Below, piece by piece: positions 30,175 to 39,729 of a DNA stretch of 64,000 nt (position 1 is the first letter of the stretch; the number at the start of each line of letters is the position of its first letter). The notes beneath the pieces are model-generated. The model had not been told where the DNA came from, did not search any database, and worked only from the letters and a program-made list of their open reading frames with translations. The DNA comes from Aquabacterium sp. (GTDB taxonomy: Bacteria; Pseudomonadota; Gammaproteobacteria; Burkholderiales; Burkholderiaceae_C). Location of the stretch: positions 434,001-498,000 of the forward strand of contig NZ_JACPYU010000016.1 in assembly GCF_016195855.1 (NCBI RefSeq), in the 5' to 3' direction. Both the position numbers and the translations under genes were made by a program.

Positions 30175-31356
30175 ATGTCTGACTCATCCACCTCTCGATC
30201 CTCAAAGCGCCGGGTTCAGGAGACATCCAGCCCTGGGCGCTCAAGCCAGCACCAACCCGCACGCCGTCAAAGTTGGGCAGGCAAGTCGCCCCAGGACATC
30301 CTGGCCCACTACCCCACAGGCAAGACGCCTCCGCTCAAGGTGCTGGAGGTGTTGATCGAACTGTTCAACACCCTGCATACCTCGATGGCCAAAACCGTCT
30401 CACACAAGACAAGGCAGGAGCGCGCCCAGTTCCTTCGCCGATTCTTTCGAGACTTGAAGACGAAGGCCGGGTTCAAGACGGTGCCTGACCCACGCAACCT
30501 GGGGCAAAAGCACCTCCGGGCCATGGTGCAGGTCTGGCAGCGAGAGCACCTAGCCCCGGCGACGATCCAGACCTACCTGAGCTTTCTGCGTGGGTTGGCC
30601 ATGTGGATGGGCAAGCATGGCTTCGTGCGATCACCAGACCACTATGGTTTGAGCATTGACGAATACCAGCGCCATGAGTACGCCAGCCGAGACAAGGGTT
30701 GGTCGACACAAGGGGTGGACATCGACACCGTGATCACCCAGGTCTGTGACCACGACCGCTTTGTGGGAGCCTCGTTGCGGCTGATCCGCGCCATGGGGCT
30801 GCGGCGCAAGGAATCGGTGCTCTTTCGGCCATTTGAGAGCATCGTGCCCTTCGAGTCCACGGGCCTGCCGCCCGAGGACAAGTTGGCGGATCGGTACGCC
30901 AAGATCAAGGGCAAGGGAGGCCGGGTGCGCCACATCCCGCTGGACAGCTCTGCGCGACTCGCCGCCGTGACATTCGCGCAGGGCGTGGTCAGCAGCCAGG
31001 ATGCCCACATGGGCAACCCAGCCCATGACCTGCGCAAGAACCTCAGGCATTTTGACTACGTGTTGACCAAGTTCGGCATCACCGTGCGCGAACGGGGAGT
31101 GACCGCACATGGCCTGCGCCATGAGGCGCTGATCTCGCACTATGAGGCCCTGGCCGGGACCGCGCCCCCAGTGCGGGGCGGGCAGGTGGTGCCGCCGGAG
31201 CTGGACCGTCGGGCCCGGCAATCCGTGTCGAGGTTAGCCGGGCACGCGCGCATACGGGCTTCGGGGGCCTACCTTGGTGCGGTGCAGGTGCAGCGCCATC
31301 CAGGATCACGTGATGTGGATGGCATGAGCGACGCACCGCCAGAGCGGTCGTCGTGA
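30175..31356 (+). CDS. Integrase-domain (tyrosine recombinase-like) protein
   Basis: Likely the island integrase. A basic, serine-rich 40-residue N terminus precedes an N-terminal SAM-like DNA-binding domain (about 60-170, K-T-V-S-H-K-T-R-Q-E-R-A-Q-F-L-R-R-F-F). The catalytic half shows the first Arg in R-A-M-G-L-R-R-K-E-S, a Lys-containing hairpin (K-G-K-G-G-R-V-R-H-I-P-L), H-G-L-R-H-E for the His-x-x-Arg box, and a candidate nucleophile Tyr in G-A-Y-L-G near the end. This pattern is that of the 'integrase domain' subfamily on proteobacterial islands. It lies about 1.5 kb from the attachment site. Confidence 0.82.
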   Translation: MSDSSTSRSSKRRVQETSSPGRSSQHQPARRQSWAGKSPQDILAHYPTGKTPPLKVLEVLIELFNTLHTSMAKTVSHKTRQERAQFLRRFFRDLKTKAGFKTVPDPRNLGQKHLRAMVQVWQREHLAPATIQTYLSFLRGLAMWMGKHGFVRSPDHYGLSIDEYQRHEYASRDKGWSTQGVDIDTVITQVCDHDRFVGASLRLIRAMGLRRKESVLFRPFESIVPFESTGLPPEDKLADRYAKIKGKGGRVRHIPLDSSARLAAVTFAQGVVSSQDAHMGNPAHDLRKNLRHFDYVLTKFGITVRERGVTAHGLRHEALISHYEALAGTAPPVRGGQVVPPELDRRARQSVSRLAGHARIRASGAYLGAVQVQRHPGSRDVDGMSDAPPERSS

Positions 31357-31417
31357 CAAACGCCAACGGCGCAGAGCCCTTGTCTGCGCCGGGTTGGTGG
31401 GAAAAGCTCTGTGAGCC

Positions 31418-33469
31418 TCAGGCCGCTGACTCCGCGAGTTCATCGACCTCAGAATGGGAATCGTCCAGGCTGGCCGTCTCGACTTCGCCTGTCGCCGCAA
31501 CCGAGGCAGCTTGCCCCCTCAGGCATGACGGCAACCAACCCGACCCAACCAAGGCCAACTCGGCGGCCACCACGGCGGCATCCTTCTTCATACCTGCCAG
31601 CGGCGCTGCCGCGTTGATGTCCACCGCCTCTGTGACCACGTCCACCACGCGGCTCTTGGACACATGGTTCAGGTAGGAAGGGCCGTTGGCGGTCCACCAG
31701 CGGCGCATGTCCAGGCCCAAGGCCTGTGCCAGCACATCGGTGCGTTGGGTCGGTGACTCCACGCCCTGAATGCCTGTGACTGAGCACGCCACCGCCACGG
31801 TCAGCAGTTGGAGCACTGTGGCTTGGTCTTGCGCCAGCAACCACGGGAACACGGCATCCAGATCTTGGGGCAGCTTCTGCGCCCAGGCGCTGCGCTCGGC
31901 CTCCATGCGCAGCCATGCCGGGCTGGCCTCGATGTCATCGGCAGCAGATTGCAGCGCAGACTGGCTGTCCGTGACCGAGACATCCAGCACCTGTGGCTGC
32001 TGGTGGTAGCGATAGTCGCGGCTCAAGAACAGCTTCTGCGCCAACTGGGCCGTGAGCGCCACCAAGGCCACGTCCGGGCGGGCAATCAACTCAGCCTGTA
32101 CGGCGGCGACCCGGTGTGCCGTCAGGCGGCGCATCAGCTTGTCAGAGTGAACCGGTCGAGCCTTGGCCGGTGGGCCGGACAGCATGTCACCTTGCCCACC
32201 GCACTCGCCTGTCTGCCCTGTGCCCTGGGTCAGGACATGGGCCATGGCGCTGCGGTCCTCCGGGCGGATCAGGCCACATTTCACCGTGGCCGCGCCGTTG
32301 TGCCCCACGTGGACCACGCACCCGGCCTGCGCCATCAGGTCGGCGGGCCACACGCTCAGTTCATCGTCGATGGCCTTGAGCCGCAATTGCAAGGCTGCTT
32401 GCTCGCTTTCAAGCTCCTGGTACACCGCGCCATCACCCTGATCGGCGTCATCGTCGTCCATGTCATCCAGCGCATCCAGACGCTGTTGAACGGCCTGCAT
32501 CGCGGCCTCCAGTTCCGCCAGCGCAGTGGCCTCGTGCTCGGTGGGTTCGCGTCGCACTTTGCGCAACTCGACGTGGCCGTTGTACTCGTCACGGTCATAG
32601 CGCACTCGAACGTCCACCCACTTCCAGCCCTCGGCACGCACCTGCTTGGCCTTCTTGTTGAGCTTCTCCATGGCCAGACGTTCCAGCAATGGCGCGTCCA
32701 GCAAGTAAGCCTTCTTGTCGTCGTCGCTGAACAGGTCACGGCGCGTGGCCCCACCGGCCTTCTCGTATGCCTTGAGCGTCACGTACTTCGCCACCGGGTC
32801 ACGGTCGGACTCGATGTCGCCCTGCGTCAGCAACTGACGCAAGTAGTCGGGGCGGCGGTTCCATTGGGGCAAGCCAGCCCAGGCCTGTTCCTGCTTTTCG
32901 TGGTCATCGACCGACGCCAGCACCATCAGGCATTCCAGGCTGATGTCATCCGCCCGGAACTCGTCCATCAGCTTGGGCGACACGCTTGCCAGCTTCATGC
33001 GGCGCTTGACCACCAAGGGTGTGACGCCAAAGGCCGCTGCCACCGTCTCGACGGACTTGCCCTCGCCCAACAGGCGAGAGAAAGCAAGGTACTCGTCGGC
33101 GGCATGCATGGGCACGTGAAAGATGTTCTCGGACAGGCTGGCCATCAGCGCCTTGTCAGCAGGCACGATGAGGATGGGCACAGGGTAGTTGTCGGGGATA
33201 TCGCCGTTGCTCATCAGCAAGTTCAGCGACTCCAGGCGACGGCCACCGGCGCACACTTCAAACAGGCCACGCGGGCCCTTGATGACGATCAGGTTCTGCA
33301 ACACGCCGCAGTCCAGGATGGACGCGGCCAACTCGGCGATGCTCATCTTGCTGGTGCTGCCGCCTGGGCGCACCTGATGGTCTGCCGACAGCACCAGCTT
33401 GTTCAAGGGGGCTGTGGTGCGGGGGGATGCCGCGATCACGGCATCGATCTCTGCCTTGGTGAATTTCAT
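31418..33469 (-). CDS. ParB/RepB/Spo0J-family partition-like protein
   Basis: A 683-residue protein with an N-terminal ParB domain: Q-V-R-P-G-G, I-A-E-L-A-A-S-I, V-C-A-G-G-R-R-L (the GxRR CTP-binding-type motif) and S-E-N-I-F-H-V-P-M-H-A-A-D-E. A helix-turn-helix follows (S-V-E-T-V-A-A-A-F-G-V-T-P-L-V-V-K-R-R). Residues about 330-400 are a charged coiled coil; the last 250 are unfamiliar. ATG at 33469 has AGGAG seven bases upstream; an earlier in-frame ATG lacks one. No ParA partner is next to it, typical of large ParB-like proteins on integrative elements, which may act in maintenance or regulation. Confidence 0.82.
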   Translation of the reverse strand: MKFTKAEIDAVIAASPRTTAPLNKLVLSADHQVRPGGSTSKMSIAELAASILDCGVLQNLIVIKGPRGLFEVCAGGRRLESLNLLMSNGDIPDNYPVPILIVPADKALMASLSENIFHVPMHAADEYLAFSRLLGEGKSVETVAAAFGVTPLVVKRRMKLASVSPKLMDEFRADDISLECLMVLASVDDHEKQEQAWAGLPQWNRRPDYLRQLLTQGDIESDRDPVAKYVTLKAYEKAGGATRRDLFSDDDKKAYLLDAPLLERLAMEKLNKKAKQVRAEGWKWVDVRVRYDRDEYNGHVELRKVRREPTEHEATALAELEAAMQAVQQRLDALDDMDDDDADQGDGAVYQELESEQAALQLRLKAIDDELSVWPADLMAQAGCVVHVGHNGAATVKCGLIRPEDRSAMAHVLTQGTGQTGECGGQGDMLSGPPAKARPVHSDKLMRRLTAHRVAAVQAELIARPDVALVALTAQLAQKLFLSRDYRYHQQPQVLDVSVTDSQSALQSAADDIEASPAWLRMEAERSAWAQKLPQDLDAVFPWLLAQDQATVLQLLTVAVACSVTGIQGVESPTQRTDVLAQALGLDMRRWWTANGPSYLNHVSKSRVVDVVTEAVDINAAAPLAGMKKDAAVVAAELALVGSGWLPSCLRGQAASVAATGEVETASLDDSHSEVDELAESAA

Positions 33470-33748
33470 GAGGGGCTCCTGCACGGTTGAGGGACATGCC
33501 TTGTGCGCGTCCATGCATTCAGAATCTCATCCGCCCCTCTGAAATCAAGGTCGTGGACATGGCCGTCCACAGGCCCTCAATCCACTCCACCCATCGATCC
33601 ACAAGGAACTTTGTGGCCGCAACCCTTCCTTGAAGCGCTGTACCATTTCCACTGTTTCGGTCTGGTTGCCACGCGCGCAGATCACCCACCCTTGATCGGT
33701 CAGGACACGCTGTAAGTACGCGCCGATATTCACCGACGAGGTCTTTCG

Positions 33749-36700
33749 TTGAACGCATCGGCTACCGCTCCGCTTTCTGTCCTGCGCTTCTGGCGTGACC
33801 TGGAAGTCTTCAACATCCCCACCGCACCATCGGCCAAGGACAGCAGCGACCAGGTCAAGATCGTCACGCTCAGGCGCGGCGATGTCCTGCCTTGGCAACA
33901 CCCTCACTTTCAGCCAACACAAGAGCATGGCTACGTCCATGTCGTCTATGTGGGCGTGGCCGACACGGAGGACCTCTCCCGGTTGATGCTGCAATCGGTG
34001 TTCCCCGAGGAAGACCTCAGCGAGCGCGAACGCCAGCGCGCAACCGGAAACGGCTGGCTTGCTGCCTTCGTCGCCAACGAAGATGGCCACCCCAAGCTCG
34101 ACAGCTACCTGCCTGCCAGCTTTGCACACGGGGTCGATGCGCTGTGGCATTCCGAGCCGCTGGAGAACGTCAACGCCCGACTGGCACGTGCCACCGATGA
34201 GTTCGGTCAACGACGCCACCACCTTCGGCCCGTCGCCACCGACGCGCAGCAAACACCGACCACTGGCCAGCCGGACACCCCACCAGCGCCAAACCCCTTG
34301 ACCTGGGGCGATCTGGACGAAGAGTTGCGCGCCGTGTGCAAGCTGCTGGGCCCAGGGGCCGATGCGGCTGGTCTGGACTGGCGTGTGGTGGTTCGGGTGT
34401 CACGGGTCAAGCGCCGTTTCCTCGACGACAGCCTCAACGCCGCCATCGACTACCTGAACTCCTTCTACCTGGATGACCTCAACCGCCTGATCACTCAGGG
34501 GGGCAAGAACAAGCCTTTTGGCAAAGCCCTGAGCACTTTTCTGGGCGCGCCCATAGCACCCGAACAACGCATCGACATCCTGAACGACCACGCGGCCATG
34601 GGTGAACTGGTGAGCGTGGCCCGCTTGCCCAGCGCTCGTTGGCCAGCCTCACCAGAGGCCCCGCTGGTGCTGGCTCAGCAGGCCGCGGTGGCCCAGGTGC
34701 TCAGCACCTTGGGACGCGATGGCGGCACGCTGGGCATCAACGGCCCACCGGGCACGGGCAAGACCACCTTGCTGTGCGACGTGATCGCCGAGGTGGTCAC
34801 AGAGCGCGCACGCAAGATCGCCGCGCTCAGCCGCCCCATCGAGCTGTTCGAAGACAGCGTGAGCGTGGCGGGCAGGAATTTCTTCCCCCTCAAGGCCAAG
34901 GTGGTGGGCGGCTCGTCCATCGTTGTGACCAGCACCAACAACAACGCGGTCAAGAACATCACGCAAGAGCTGCCTGCACGCGAGAAGGTGCACAGCGACT
35001 TTGCCTCGGCCACCTACTTTGACGAGGTGATCCGAGAGGTGTTCGCGGCCCAGAAGGTGGTGGACGACGACAAGCAACCCATCGACTGCTGGGGCCTGGT
35101 GGCTGCCGCATTGGGCAACGCCGGGAACCGCCGATCTTTCGCCCGGGGATTTTTTCGGGACGAAGCGCGTCAGGCACCCAACACCGAGACGTCATCGCCC
35201 GGCAATGCACAAGTAGACGATGCCCCAGGTGCGGCCGCTCAAGCTAGCACGCCTGCGCCCGCCGATCCGTTGCCACCGTCGATCAAACAACTGCTGGAAG
35301 CGGCCAGCAACGACTACACGCGCTATCAGGGCGAATGGCATGCGGCCAAGAAGTCCTTCCTGGCGCTGCTGGATGACTTCGATGCCCGCCGTGGCGTCTT
35401 GCTTCAAGCTGAAAAAGCGGCTCAGCGGATCGATGCCTGCCAACTGCGGGTCAATGCCCAGCGTGATGCCGTGCAGGCCCTGGCCGAAGCCATCGACCAA
35501 GCCAGCCGCCACCTCAAACAGCTTCAGGACAACAAGGCCATCCAGCATGCCTTGGTCGATTCCCGCCGGGCCACGCTCGACCAGGCGCGTTCACAATGCC
35601 TGCCCAAGCTTTGGGACAAGCTGTGCGCTTTGTTTGGGCAGGACACCGAACGCATGAAGACGCTGCGCGCCACGCTGGTCGAGCCCACGCTGGCCTTCGC
35701 ACAATCCACCGAAGCGCTGGCCCAACTGGCGCAGGATGGCGCCATGGCCGAGGCACGGCTTGAGCAACAGCGCGAGGCGCACCGCACCCAGGTCTTGACA
35801 CTACAGGGTTCCGAGCGCGAACTGCAAGGCCACCAACGTGCGCTGAAAGCCGGACACGACGCCGGGGCGCGGCACTTCCCCAACGCCAGTTTCTGGCAAC
35901 TGCCCGCCGATCAGCGCCATCGCGCGTCGGTGGCGGTCAGCCCCGCGCTGGACGCACTGCGGGCTCGCATCTTCCTGCAAGCCATGGAGCTGCACCGACT
36001 GACAGTGCTGGCCAACGCAGGCAAGTTCATCGGCAACCTGCGCGCCGTCAACGGCATGCTCACCGGTTCGCTGAAAGACAAGCTGTCCTTGGAGCAGCGC
36101 CCCCTGTTGTGGGACGCCTTCTTCTTCATCGTGCCGGTGGTCTCGACCACCCTCGCCTCATTCGACCGCCTGTTCGCTGGCATGGGTCAGGACAGCCTGG
36201 GCTGGCTGCTGATCGATGAGGCAGGACAAGCCACCCCGCAATCTGCAGCAGGTGCCATCTGGCGCAGTCAGCGGGCAGTGCTCGTGGGCGATCCCTTGCA
36301 GATCGAACCCGTGTTCACCGTGCCCCTGATGCTGGTCGAAGAGTTCCGCCGCCGCCACGCCGTGGACCCCTTGTGGTCACCCAATGACGAATCGGTTCAG
36401 ACCCTGGCCGACCGTGTCACCCGGCATGGCTCCTGGGTCGCATCCCAAGTCACGGGCACCGTCGTAGATTCGGAGAAGGCTCAGCCCATTTGGACAGGCA
36501 TGCCCTTGCGCACGCACCGTCGCTGCGACGATCCCATGTTCAACGTGGCCAACCGCATCGCCTACGCCGAACAGATGGTGCATGGCCGTGTGGACGATCA
36601 AGGCCAGCCTGAGAAAACGAAGTTCACCTGCGTGCTTGGTGACAGCGCCTGGCTGGACGTTCGCGCCACCCGCGCCAGCCATCCGGTCGTCGAAGACGAA

Positions 36701-37162
36701 CTCCATGTCCTGGTGAACTGCCTGCGCCAACTTCAACAGCAACCGGCGTTCACACCTGCCAGGAAGGCCGGAGGCAAGGACAAGGCCGCCAAGGTGTTCG
36801 TGATCTCGCCGTTTCGCAAGGTCAAGAACGCCTGCATCAAGCGGATCAAGGATGCAGGGTTGGGCCAGATCGAATGCGGAACCGTGCACACCTTCCAGGG
36901 CAAGGAAGCAGAAATCGTGTTCCTGGTGCTGGGCACGGCCCCTGGTCAGGCCGGGTCAGGAGCGCGTGCCTGGGCCTCGGGCAAGCCCAACCTGCTGAAC
37001 GTGGCCATCACGCGGGCCAAGCATCGCCTGTATGTGATCGGGGATGCCTCGCAATGGGGTGGACTCAACCACTTTGACCAATTGGCCGAAGACATGCCTG
37101 CCCGACAAACCCCATCAACGCCCCGGTCGTTTGACGCCATTGCTCATGAAGCCCGCCTCTAG
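33749..37162 (+). CDS. Superfamily 1 (Upf1-like) helicase/ATPase with coiled-coil insertion
   Basis: A 1137-residue protein. Walker A (G-P-P-G-T-G-K-T-T-L-L) begins at residue 332; Walker B (L-L-I-D-E-A-G-Q-A) is near 820, followed by G-D-P-L-Q-I-E-P (motif III). The C-terminal RecA lobe has V-H-T-F-Q-G-K-E-A (motif V) and V-A-I-T-R-A-K-H-R-L-Y-V-I-G-D (motif VI). About 200 residues of predicted coiled coil (about 515-720) separate motifs I and II. The N-terminal 300 residues (R-F-W-R-D-L-E-V-F-N-I-P) are unfamiliar. TTG at 33749 with GAGG upstream is the likely start. Its end overlaps the next, convergent gene by 48 bases. Confidence 0.85.
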   Translation: MNASATAPLSVLRFWRDLEVFNIPTAPSAKDSSDQVKIVTLRRGDVLPWQHPHFQPTQEHGYVHVVYVGVADTEDLSRLMLQSVFPEEDLSERERQRATGNGWLAAFVANEDGHPKLDSYLPASFAHGVDALWHSEPLENVNARLARATDEFGQRRHHLRPVATDAQQTPTTGQPDTPPAPNPLTWGDLDEELRAVCKLLGPGADAAGLDWRVVVRVSRVKRRFLDDSLNAAIDYLNSFYLDDLNRLITQGGKNKPFGKALSTFLGAPIAPEQRIDILNDHAAMGELVSVARLPSARWPASPEAPLVLAQQAAVAQVLSTLGRDGGTLGINGPPGTGKTTLLCDVIAEVVTERARKIAALSRPIELFEDSVSVAGRNFFPLKAKVVGGSSIVVTSTNNNAVKNITQELPAREKVHSDFASATYFDEVIREVFAAQKVVDDDKQPIDCWGLVAAALGNAGNRRSFARGFFRDEARQAPNTETSSPGNAQVDDAPGAAAQASTPAPADPLPPSIKQLLEAASNDYTRYQGEWHAAKKSFLALLDDFDARRGVLLQAEKAAQRIDACQLRVNAQRDAVQALAEAIDQASRHLKQLQDNKAIQHALVDSRRATLDQARSQCLPKLWDKLCALFGQDTERMKTLRATLVEPTLAFAQSTEALAQLAQDGAMAEARLEQQREAHRTQVLTLQGSERELQGHQRALKAGHDAGARHFPNASFWQLPADQRHRASVAVSPALDALRARIFLQAMELHRLTVLANAGKFIGNLRAVNGMLTGSLKDKLSLEQRPLLWDAFFFIVPVVSTTLASFDRLFAGMGQDSLGWLLIDEAGQATPQSAAGAIWRSQRAVLVGDPLQIEPVFTVPLMLVEEFRRRHAVDPLWSPNDESVQTLADRVTRHGSWVASQVTGTVVDSEKAQPIWTGMPLRTHRRCDDPMFNVANRIAYAEQMVHGRVDDQGQPEKTKFTCVLGDSAWLDVRATRASHPVVEDELHVLVNCLRQLQQQPAFTPARKAGGKDKAAKVFVISPFRKVKNACIKRIKDAGLGQIECGTVHTFQGKEAEIVFLVLGTAPGQAGSGARAWASGKPNLLNVAITRAKHRLYVIGDASQWGGLNHFDQLAEDMPARQTPSTPRSFDAIAHEARL

Positions 37163-37567
37163 ATGTTCAAAGCGTGTCCATGTGTCTTTCTTGAGGAAGG
37201 ACACCGTCGCATCGTCATCCAGCCCTTGGCGAAAATTCATTTCCTCCTGAATGATCGCATCGGCAATGGCGATGCACCACTCAGGCGCGTACTGGGTTTC
37301 GTCTAGAAGAACGTTGTCTTGGCGCCCGGAATTCACCGCCAAGCAGGCTTTGTCCCACCAACGAATCACCCTGAGCAGCTCGTCCTTCAGACCAGGCTTC
37401 TCTGGGAGTTTCCCAGCTATGCACGATGTGCTGAGGGCATCAATGGCTGAGCGACGAGCGAGTTGCTTCAGCCGGTCCTCCTCATGATGCGCTTCACACA
37501 AGCCTCCCAGGAACGGAGCCTCCTCACAGCCCCATCGTCTGCAGGTCAGCGTTTTCTTTCTTCCCAC
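37115..37567 (-). CDS. Unknown protein with N-terminal Cys/His cluster
   Basis: A 150-residue protein I do not recognise. The N terminus (C-R-R-W-G-C-E-E-A-P, then G-G-L-C-E-A-H-H) offers three cysteines and a histidine suited to zinc binding. The rest is largely helical. It is the last gene of the minus-strand run headed by the TIR protein, 30 bases after the previous gene, and its 3' end overlaps the helicase gene tail-to-tail. Confidence 0.6.
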   Translation of the reverse strand: MGRKKTLTCRRWGCEEAPFLGGLCEAHHEEDRLKQLARRSAIDALSTSCIAGKLPEKPGLKDELLRVIRWWDKACLAVNSGRQDNVLLDETQYAPEWCIAIADAIIQEEMNFRQGLDDDATVSFLKKDTWTRFEHLEAGFMSNGVKRPGR

Positions 37568-37597
37568 GTTGTACCTTTCGTGTTGACACCAGTTGCG

Positions 37598-38317
37598 TCA
37601 GCTGCGCAATCCAAACACATCATTCGCAGCAAACAACAATGTCGGTCCCGGGCACCATGCCGCCTGGTCATCCGACGGCAGTTCATGGGGAAACGGCACC
37701 ATGTTGAGTTCGTAGAGGTGCAGCATGCCTTCTATGGGCATGTAACTGCCATCCAGCTTTGAACACGTTGGGCAAGCATGGCGTGAGCCGACGGCATGCA
37801 CGTCATGGTTCTTCAACATCCTGGATCGCCGCAACACCTCATAGTTGCGACTGAGGGCCCGAACGAAGCCGCCGACAGCTAAGTTGTCGCAAACCCCCAT
37901 GAGCGCGTCCAATCCTTCGTTGGCGACCCGATAGTCAGGTGATGACGCCATGAACAGTGCGTCCACAATAGGCATACAGCCCAAGGTAAGACCTGCCAAA
38001 TCCGGCATGAAGCTCACTTCACTGAGGGTTGGCAAAAAGCGGTTGAAATCGGGGGCACTCATGTGATACCCATTGAGCTCGATATCCCGTTCCTGCGCGA
38101 TCAAGCGGTTGGCAGCATCGACCCGGTCTTGCTCCATCTGGAAAGGGGACCGTCCTGCCTGACGCGCCTGGACGATCTGAGCCAGCGTCTCCGCCTCCAC
38201 CTTGTCCATCAGACGTTTGTAATCAGGCTCGGTCAGGGTCAGATACGCGCCGACAAGTCCATTGATCTCAGTCCTGATCTTTTGCTTGTACCGCTCTTCC
38301 TCAGGTGTCAGATGCAT
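37598..38317 (-). CDS. Unknown protein with C-terminal CxxC segment
   Basis: 239 residues. The N-terminal 80 residues are helical and charged; the C-terminal part has H-A-C-P-T-C-S-K-L-D-G-S-Y-M-P-I-E and P-F-P-H-E. A C-P-x-C-x-x-L-D-G pattern occurs in the C-terminal domain of phage head-morphogenesis proteins (Mu F/SPP1 gp7 type), but the resemblance is short and the context does not fit, so I do not assign it. It is 21 bases after the 77-residue gene upstream. Confidence 0.6.
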   Translation of the reverse strand: MHLTPEEERYKQKIRTEINGLVGAYLTLTEPDYKRLMDKVEAETLAQIVQARQAGRSPFQMEQDRVDAANRLIAQERDIELNGYHMSAPDFNRFLPTLSEVSFMPDLAGLTLGCMPIVDALFMASSPDYRVANEGLDALMGVCDNLAVGGFVRALSRNYEVLRRSRMLKNHDVHAVGSRHACPTCSKLDGSYMPIEGMLHLYELNMVPFPHELPSDDQAAWCPGPTLLFAANDVFGLRS

Positions 38318-38338
38318 ATGCCTTGTCCACAGTCCGCG

Positions 38339-38572
38339 TCAATCGCTGACGCTGAAGTTGATGGCGCTGATCGGGATCCGAGCGTGCAGGCATTCTGGAT
38401 CTGTCAGCCACTGTGGCAACAAGGACAGCTCAAGATGGATGGGGATGGAGGCATCTTCCATGGTCCCCTTTGTCAGGGCATGGACCAGCGCCTGGCGATC
38501 ACGGGAAGACAGGTGAAAGTTGAGCATCGCGCCATCGGATCGATGGCGAACGTAGATTTCAATACCGCTCAT
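38339..38572 (-). CDS. Small unknown protein
   Basis: 77 residues, no recognised family. It begins M-S-G-I-E-I-Y-V-R-H-R-S-D-G-A-M-L-N-F-H-L and ends with alternating hydrophobic residues, suggesting a small alpha/beta fold. It lies within the minus-strand TIR gene run, 184 bases after the 297-residue gene and 21 bases before the 239-residue gene, and probably starts a second transcription unit. Confidence 0.55.
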   Translation of the reverse strand: MSGIEIYVRHRSDGAMLNFHLSSRDRQALVHALTKGTMEDASIPIHLELSLLPQWLTDPECLHARIPISAINFSVSD

Positions 38573-38649
38573 GTTCGGCGCCTACACACACGTAGGTGTT
38601 GATTGTGCCCACGGTGCAGGACAGGTGTCATTCACCCTGGCGGGCAAAT

Positions 38650-38672
38650 TTATCCACAGAAACTGGGGATAA
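38650..38672. promoter_or_regulatory. DnaA-box-like site in an imperfect dyad
   Basis: A perfect TTATCCACA (38650-38658) faces GGGGATAA (38665-38672), whose complement is TTATCCCC, with six bases between. It lies in the 184-base gap upstream of the 77-residue gene. It could be a promoter-proximal operator or a DnaA site; isolated 9-mers also occur by chance. Confidence 0.35.
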
Positions 38673-38756
38673 CTTACCGCATTGGAGGGCAATTGTCCGC
38701 CTGCCCATAGCAGAAACCTCGGGCTGCTCCTTTTTGGGGCAACCCTTGCCAAGGGC

Positions 38757-39650
38757 TCAACGCGCCCAACCCAGATCACGAAGCACAAACCCAAGGGCCT
38801 CGATAGCGAAGGCACCATCGGCGTCCGTGACGTCGCGGGTGCCCAGACGCTGCTGCTCATTGGACTTGCCCCTGGGGTGGAGCTTGCAGACGACATCTGC
38901 TGCTGCACGAAACAGCTTTGATTCCGGTGGCAGCTTCGCAATCAACGCGCCAAGGTCCTTTTCAATGACCTTCGCATCCTCCCCGGCATCCAGATGAAGG
39001 TGCGCGGACAAGATCACGCCCATCGCATCTCGGCAGAGGTCCACCACAGTGATGCCACTAGATCGATGCGCGCCGTCTACCACCTTGATGACGGCGGCGC
39101 TCACACGCTCTCTCGCTGCTGACGGAATGGCATCCAAGACCAGATCGGGCAGAAAACCGAGGTTCGAGCGGGCACGCATTGTCACCACATCCTCGTCGTT
39201 GCCCGACCGCTCGACTGAGACGATGTTCCAGACTGTGACTGCCGCCCCCGCACCTAGAACGACCAGCGTGCGTGGCGTGGTCACCAATCGCTGACTCACA
39301 TTGCCCATTGGGCTGAACGAAATGAGCGACTTGGTGAATCGCCCTTCATGGGCTTGGTGACCGACATCCTCGGGCAAGACCGGGTGCTTGTGGACCCACC
39401 ACTGATCAGGCTGTTGCCGCCCCGCCACCTCGTAGAACCGGCCCCGCCTGATGCGACTGACAGGGTCGAAGTAATCTTCCCTGAAGACGCACATGGCGCT
39501 GCGAAGAGCACCGCTGCAGGGCACTTTGCGCCAGTCGGCCTCAGCCTGAACGAAGGTGGCAACAGAAACCATCGGGGCTGGTGAGACGCCATGTCCGTGG
39601 TTGGACAAGCCTTCGTACATCAGCCAGGTGTTGGGGTCGAACGCAATCAT
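38757..39650 (-). CDS. Unknown protein, possible HEPN/abortive-infection-like C terminus
   Basis: 297 residues. The N-terminal 150 residues are of mixed secondary structure (W-L-M-Y-E-G-L-S-N-H-G-H-G, G-R-F-Y-E-V-A-G-R). The C-terminal 120 residues are helical, with V-D-L-C-R-D-A-M-G-V-I-L-S-A-H, D-L-G-A-L-I-A-K-L and a terminal G-F-V-L-R-D-L-G-W. That terminal pattern reminds me of Abi-type/HEPN-like modules, but no R-x4-6-H motif is clean, so this is a weak suggestion. It lies 79 bases after the PD-(D/E)xK-like gene in the same direction. Confidence 0.55.
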   Translation of the reverse strand: MIAFDPNTWLMYEGLSNHGHGVSPAPMVSVATFVQAEADWRKVPCSGALRSAMCVFREDYFDPVSRIRRGRFYEVAGRQQPDQWWVHKHPVLPEDVGHQAHEGRFTKSLISFSPMGNVSQRLVTTPRTLVVLGAGAAVTVWNIVSVERSGNDEDVVTMRARSNLGFLPDLVLDAIPSAARERVSAAVIKVVDGAHRSSGITVVDLCRDAMGVILSAHLHLDAGEDAKVIEKDLGALIAKLPPESKLFRAAADVVCKLHPRGKSNEQQRLGTRDVTDADGAFAIEALGFVLRDLGWAR

Positions 39651-39729
39651 GTGTTGGCGATTGAAGAAAGTTGCTCAGCAGGCCATTGAGCCCAGGAAAG
39701 ACGAGACAAATGCATGAACCTACCGCCCT

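Noticed and set aside
31808-33490. A 560-codon plus-strand open frame across the ParB-like gene
   Set aside because: The minus strand has ParB motifs and a good ribosome-binding site; the plus frame has neither.
37598-38317. Phage head-morphogenesis protein based on the C-P-x-C-x-x-L-D-G pattern
   Set aside because: Match is a few residues long and no other phage structural gene is present.
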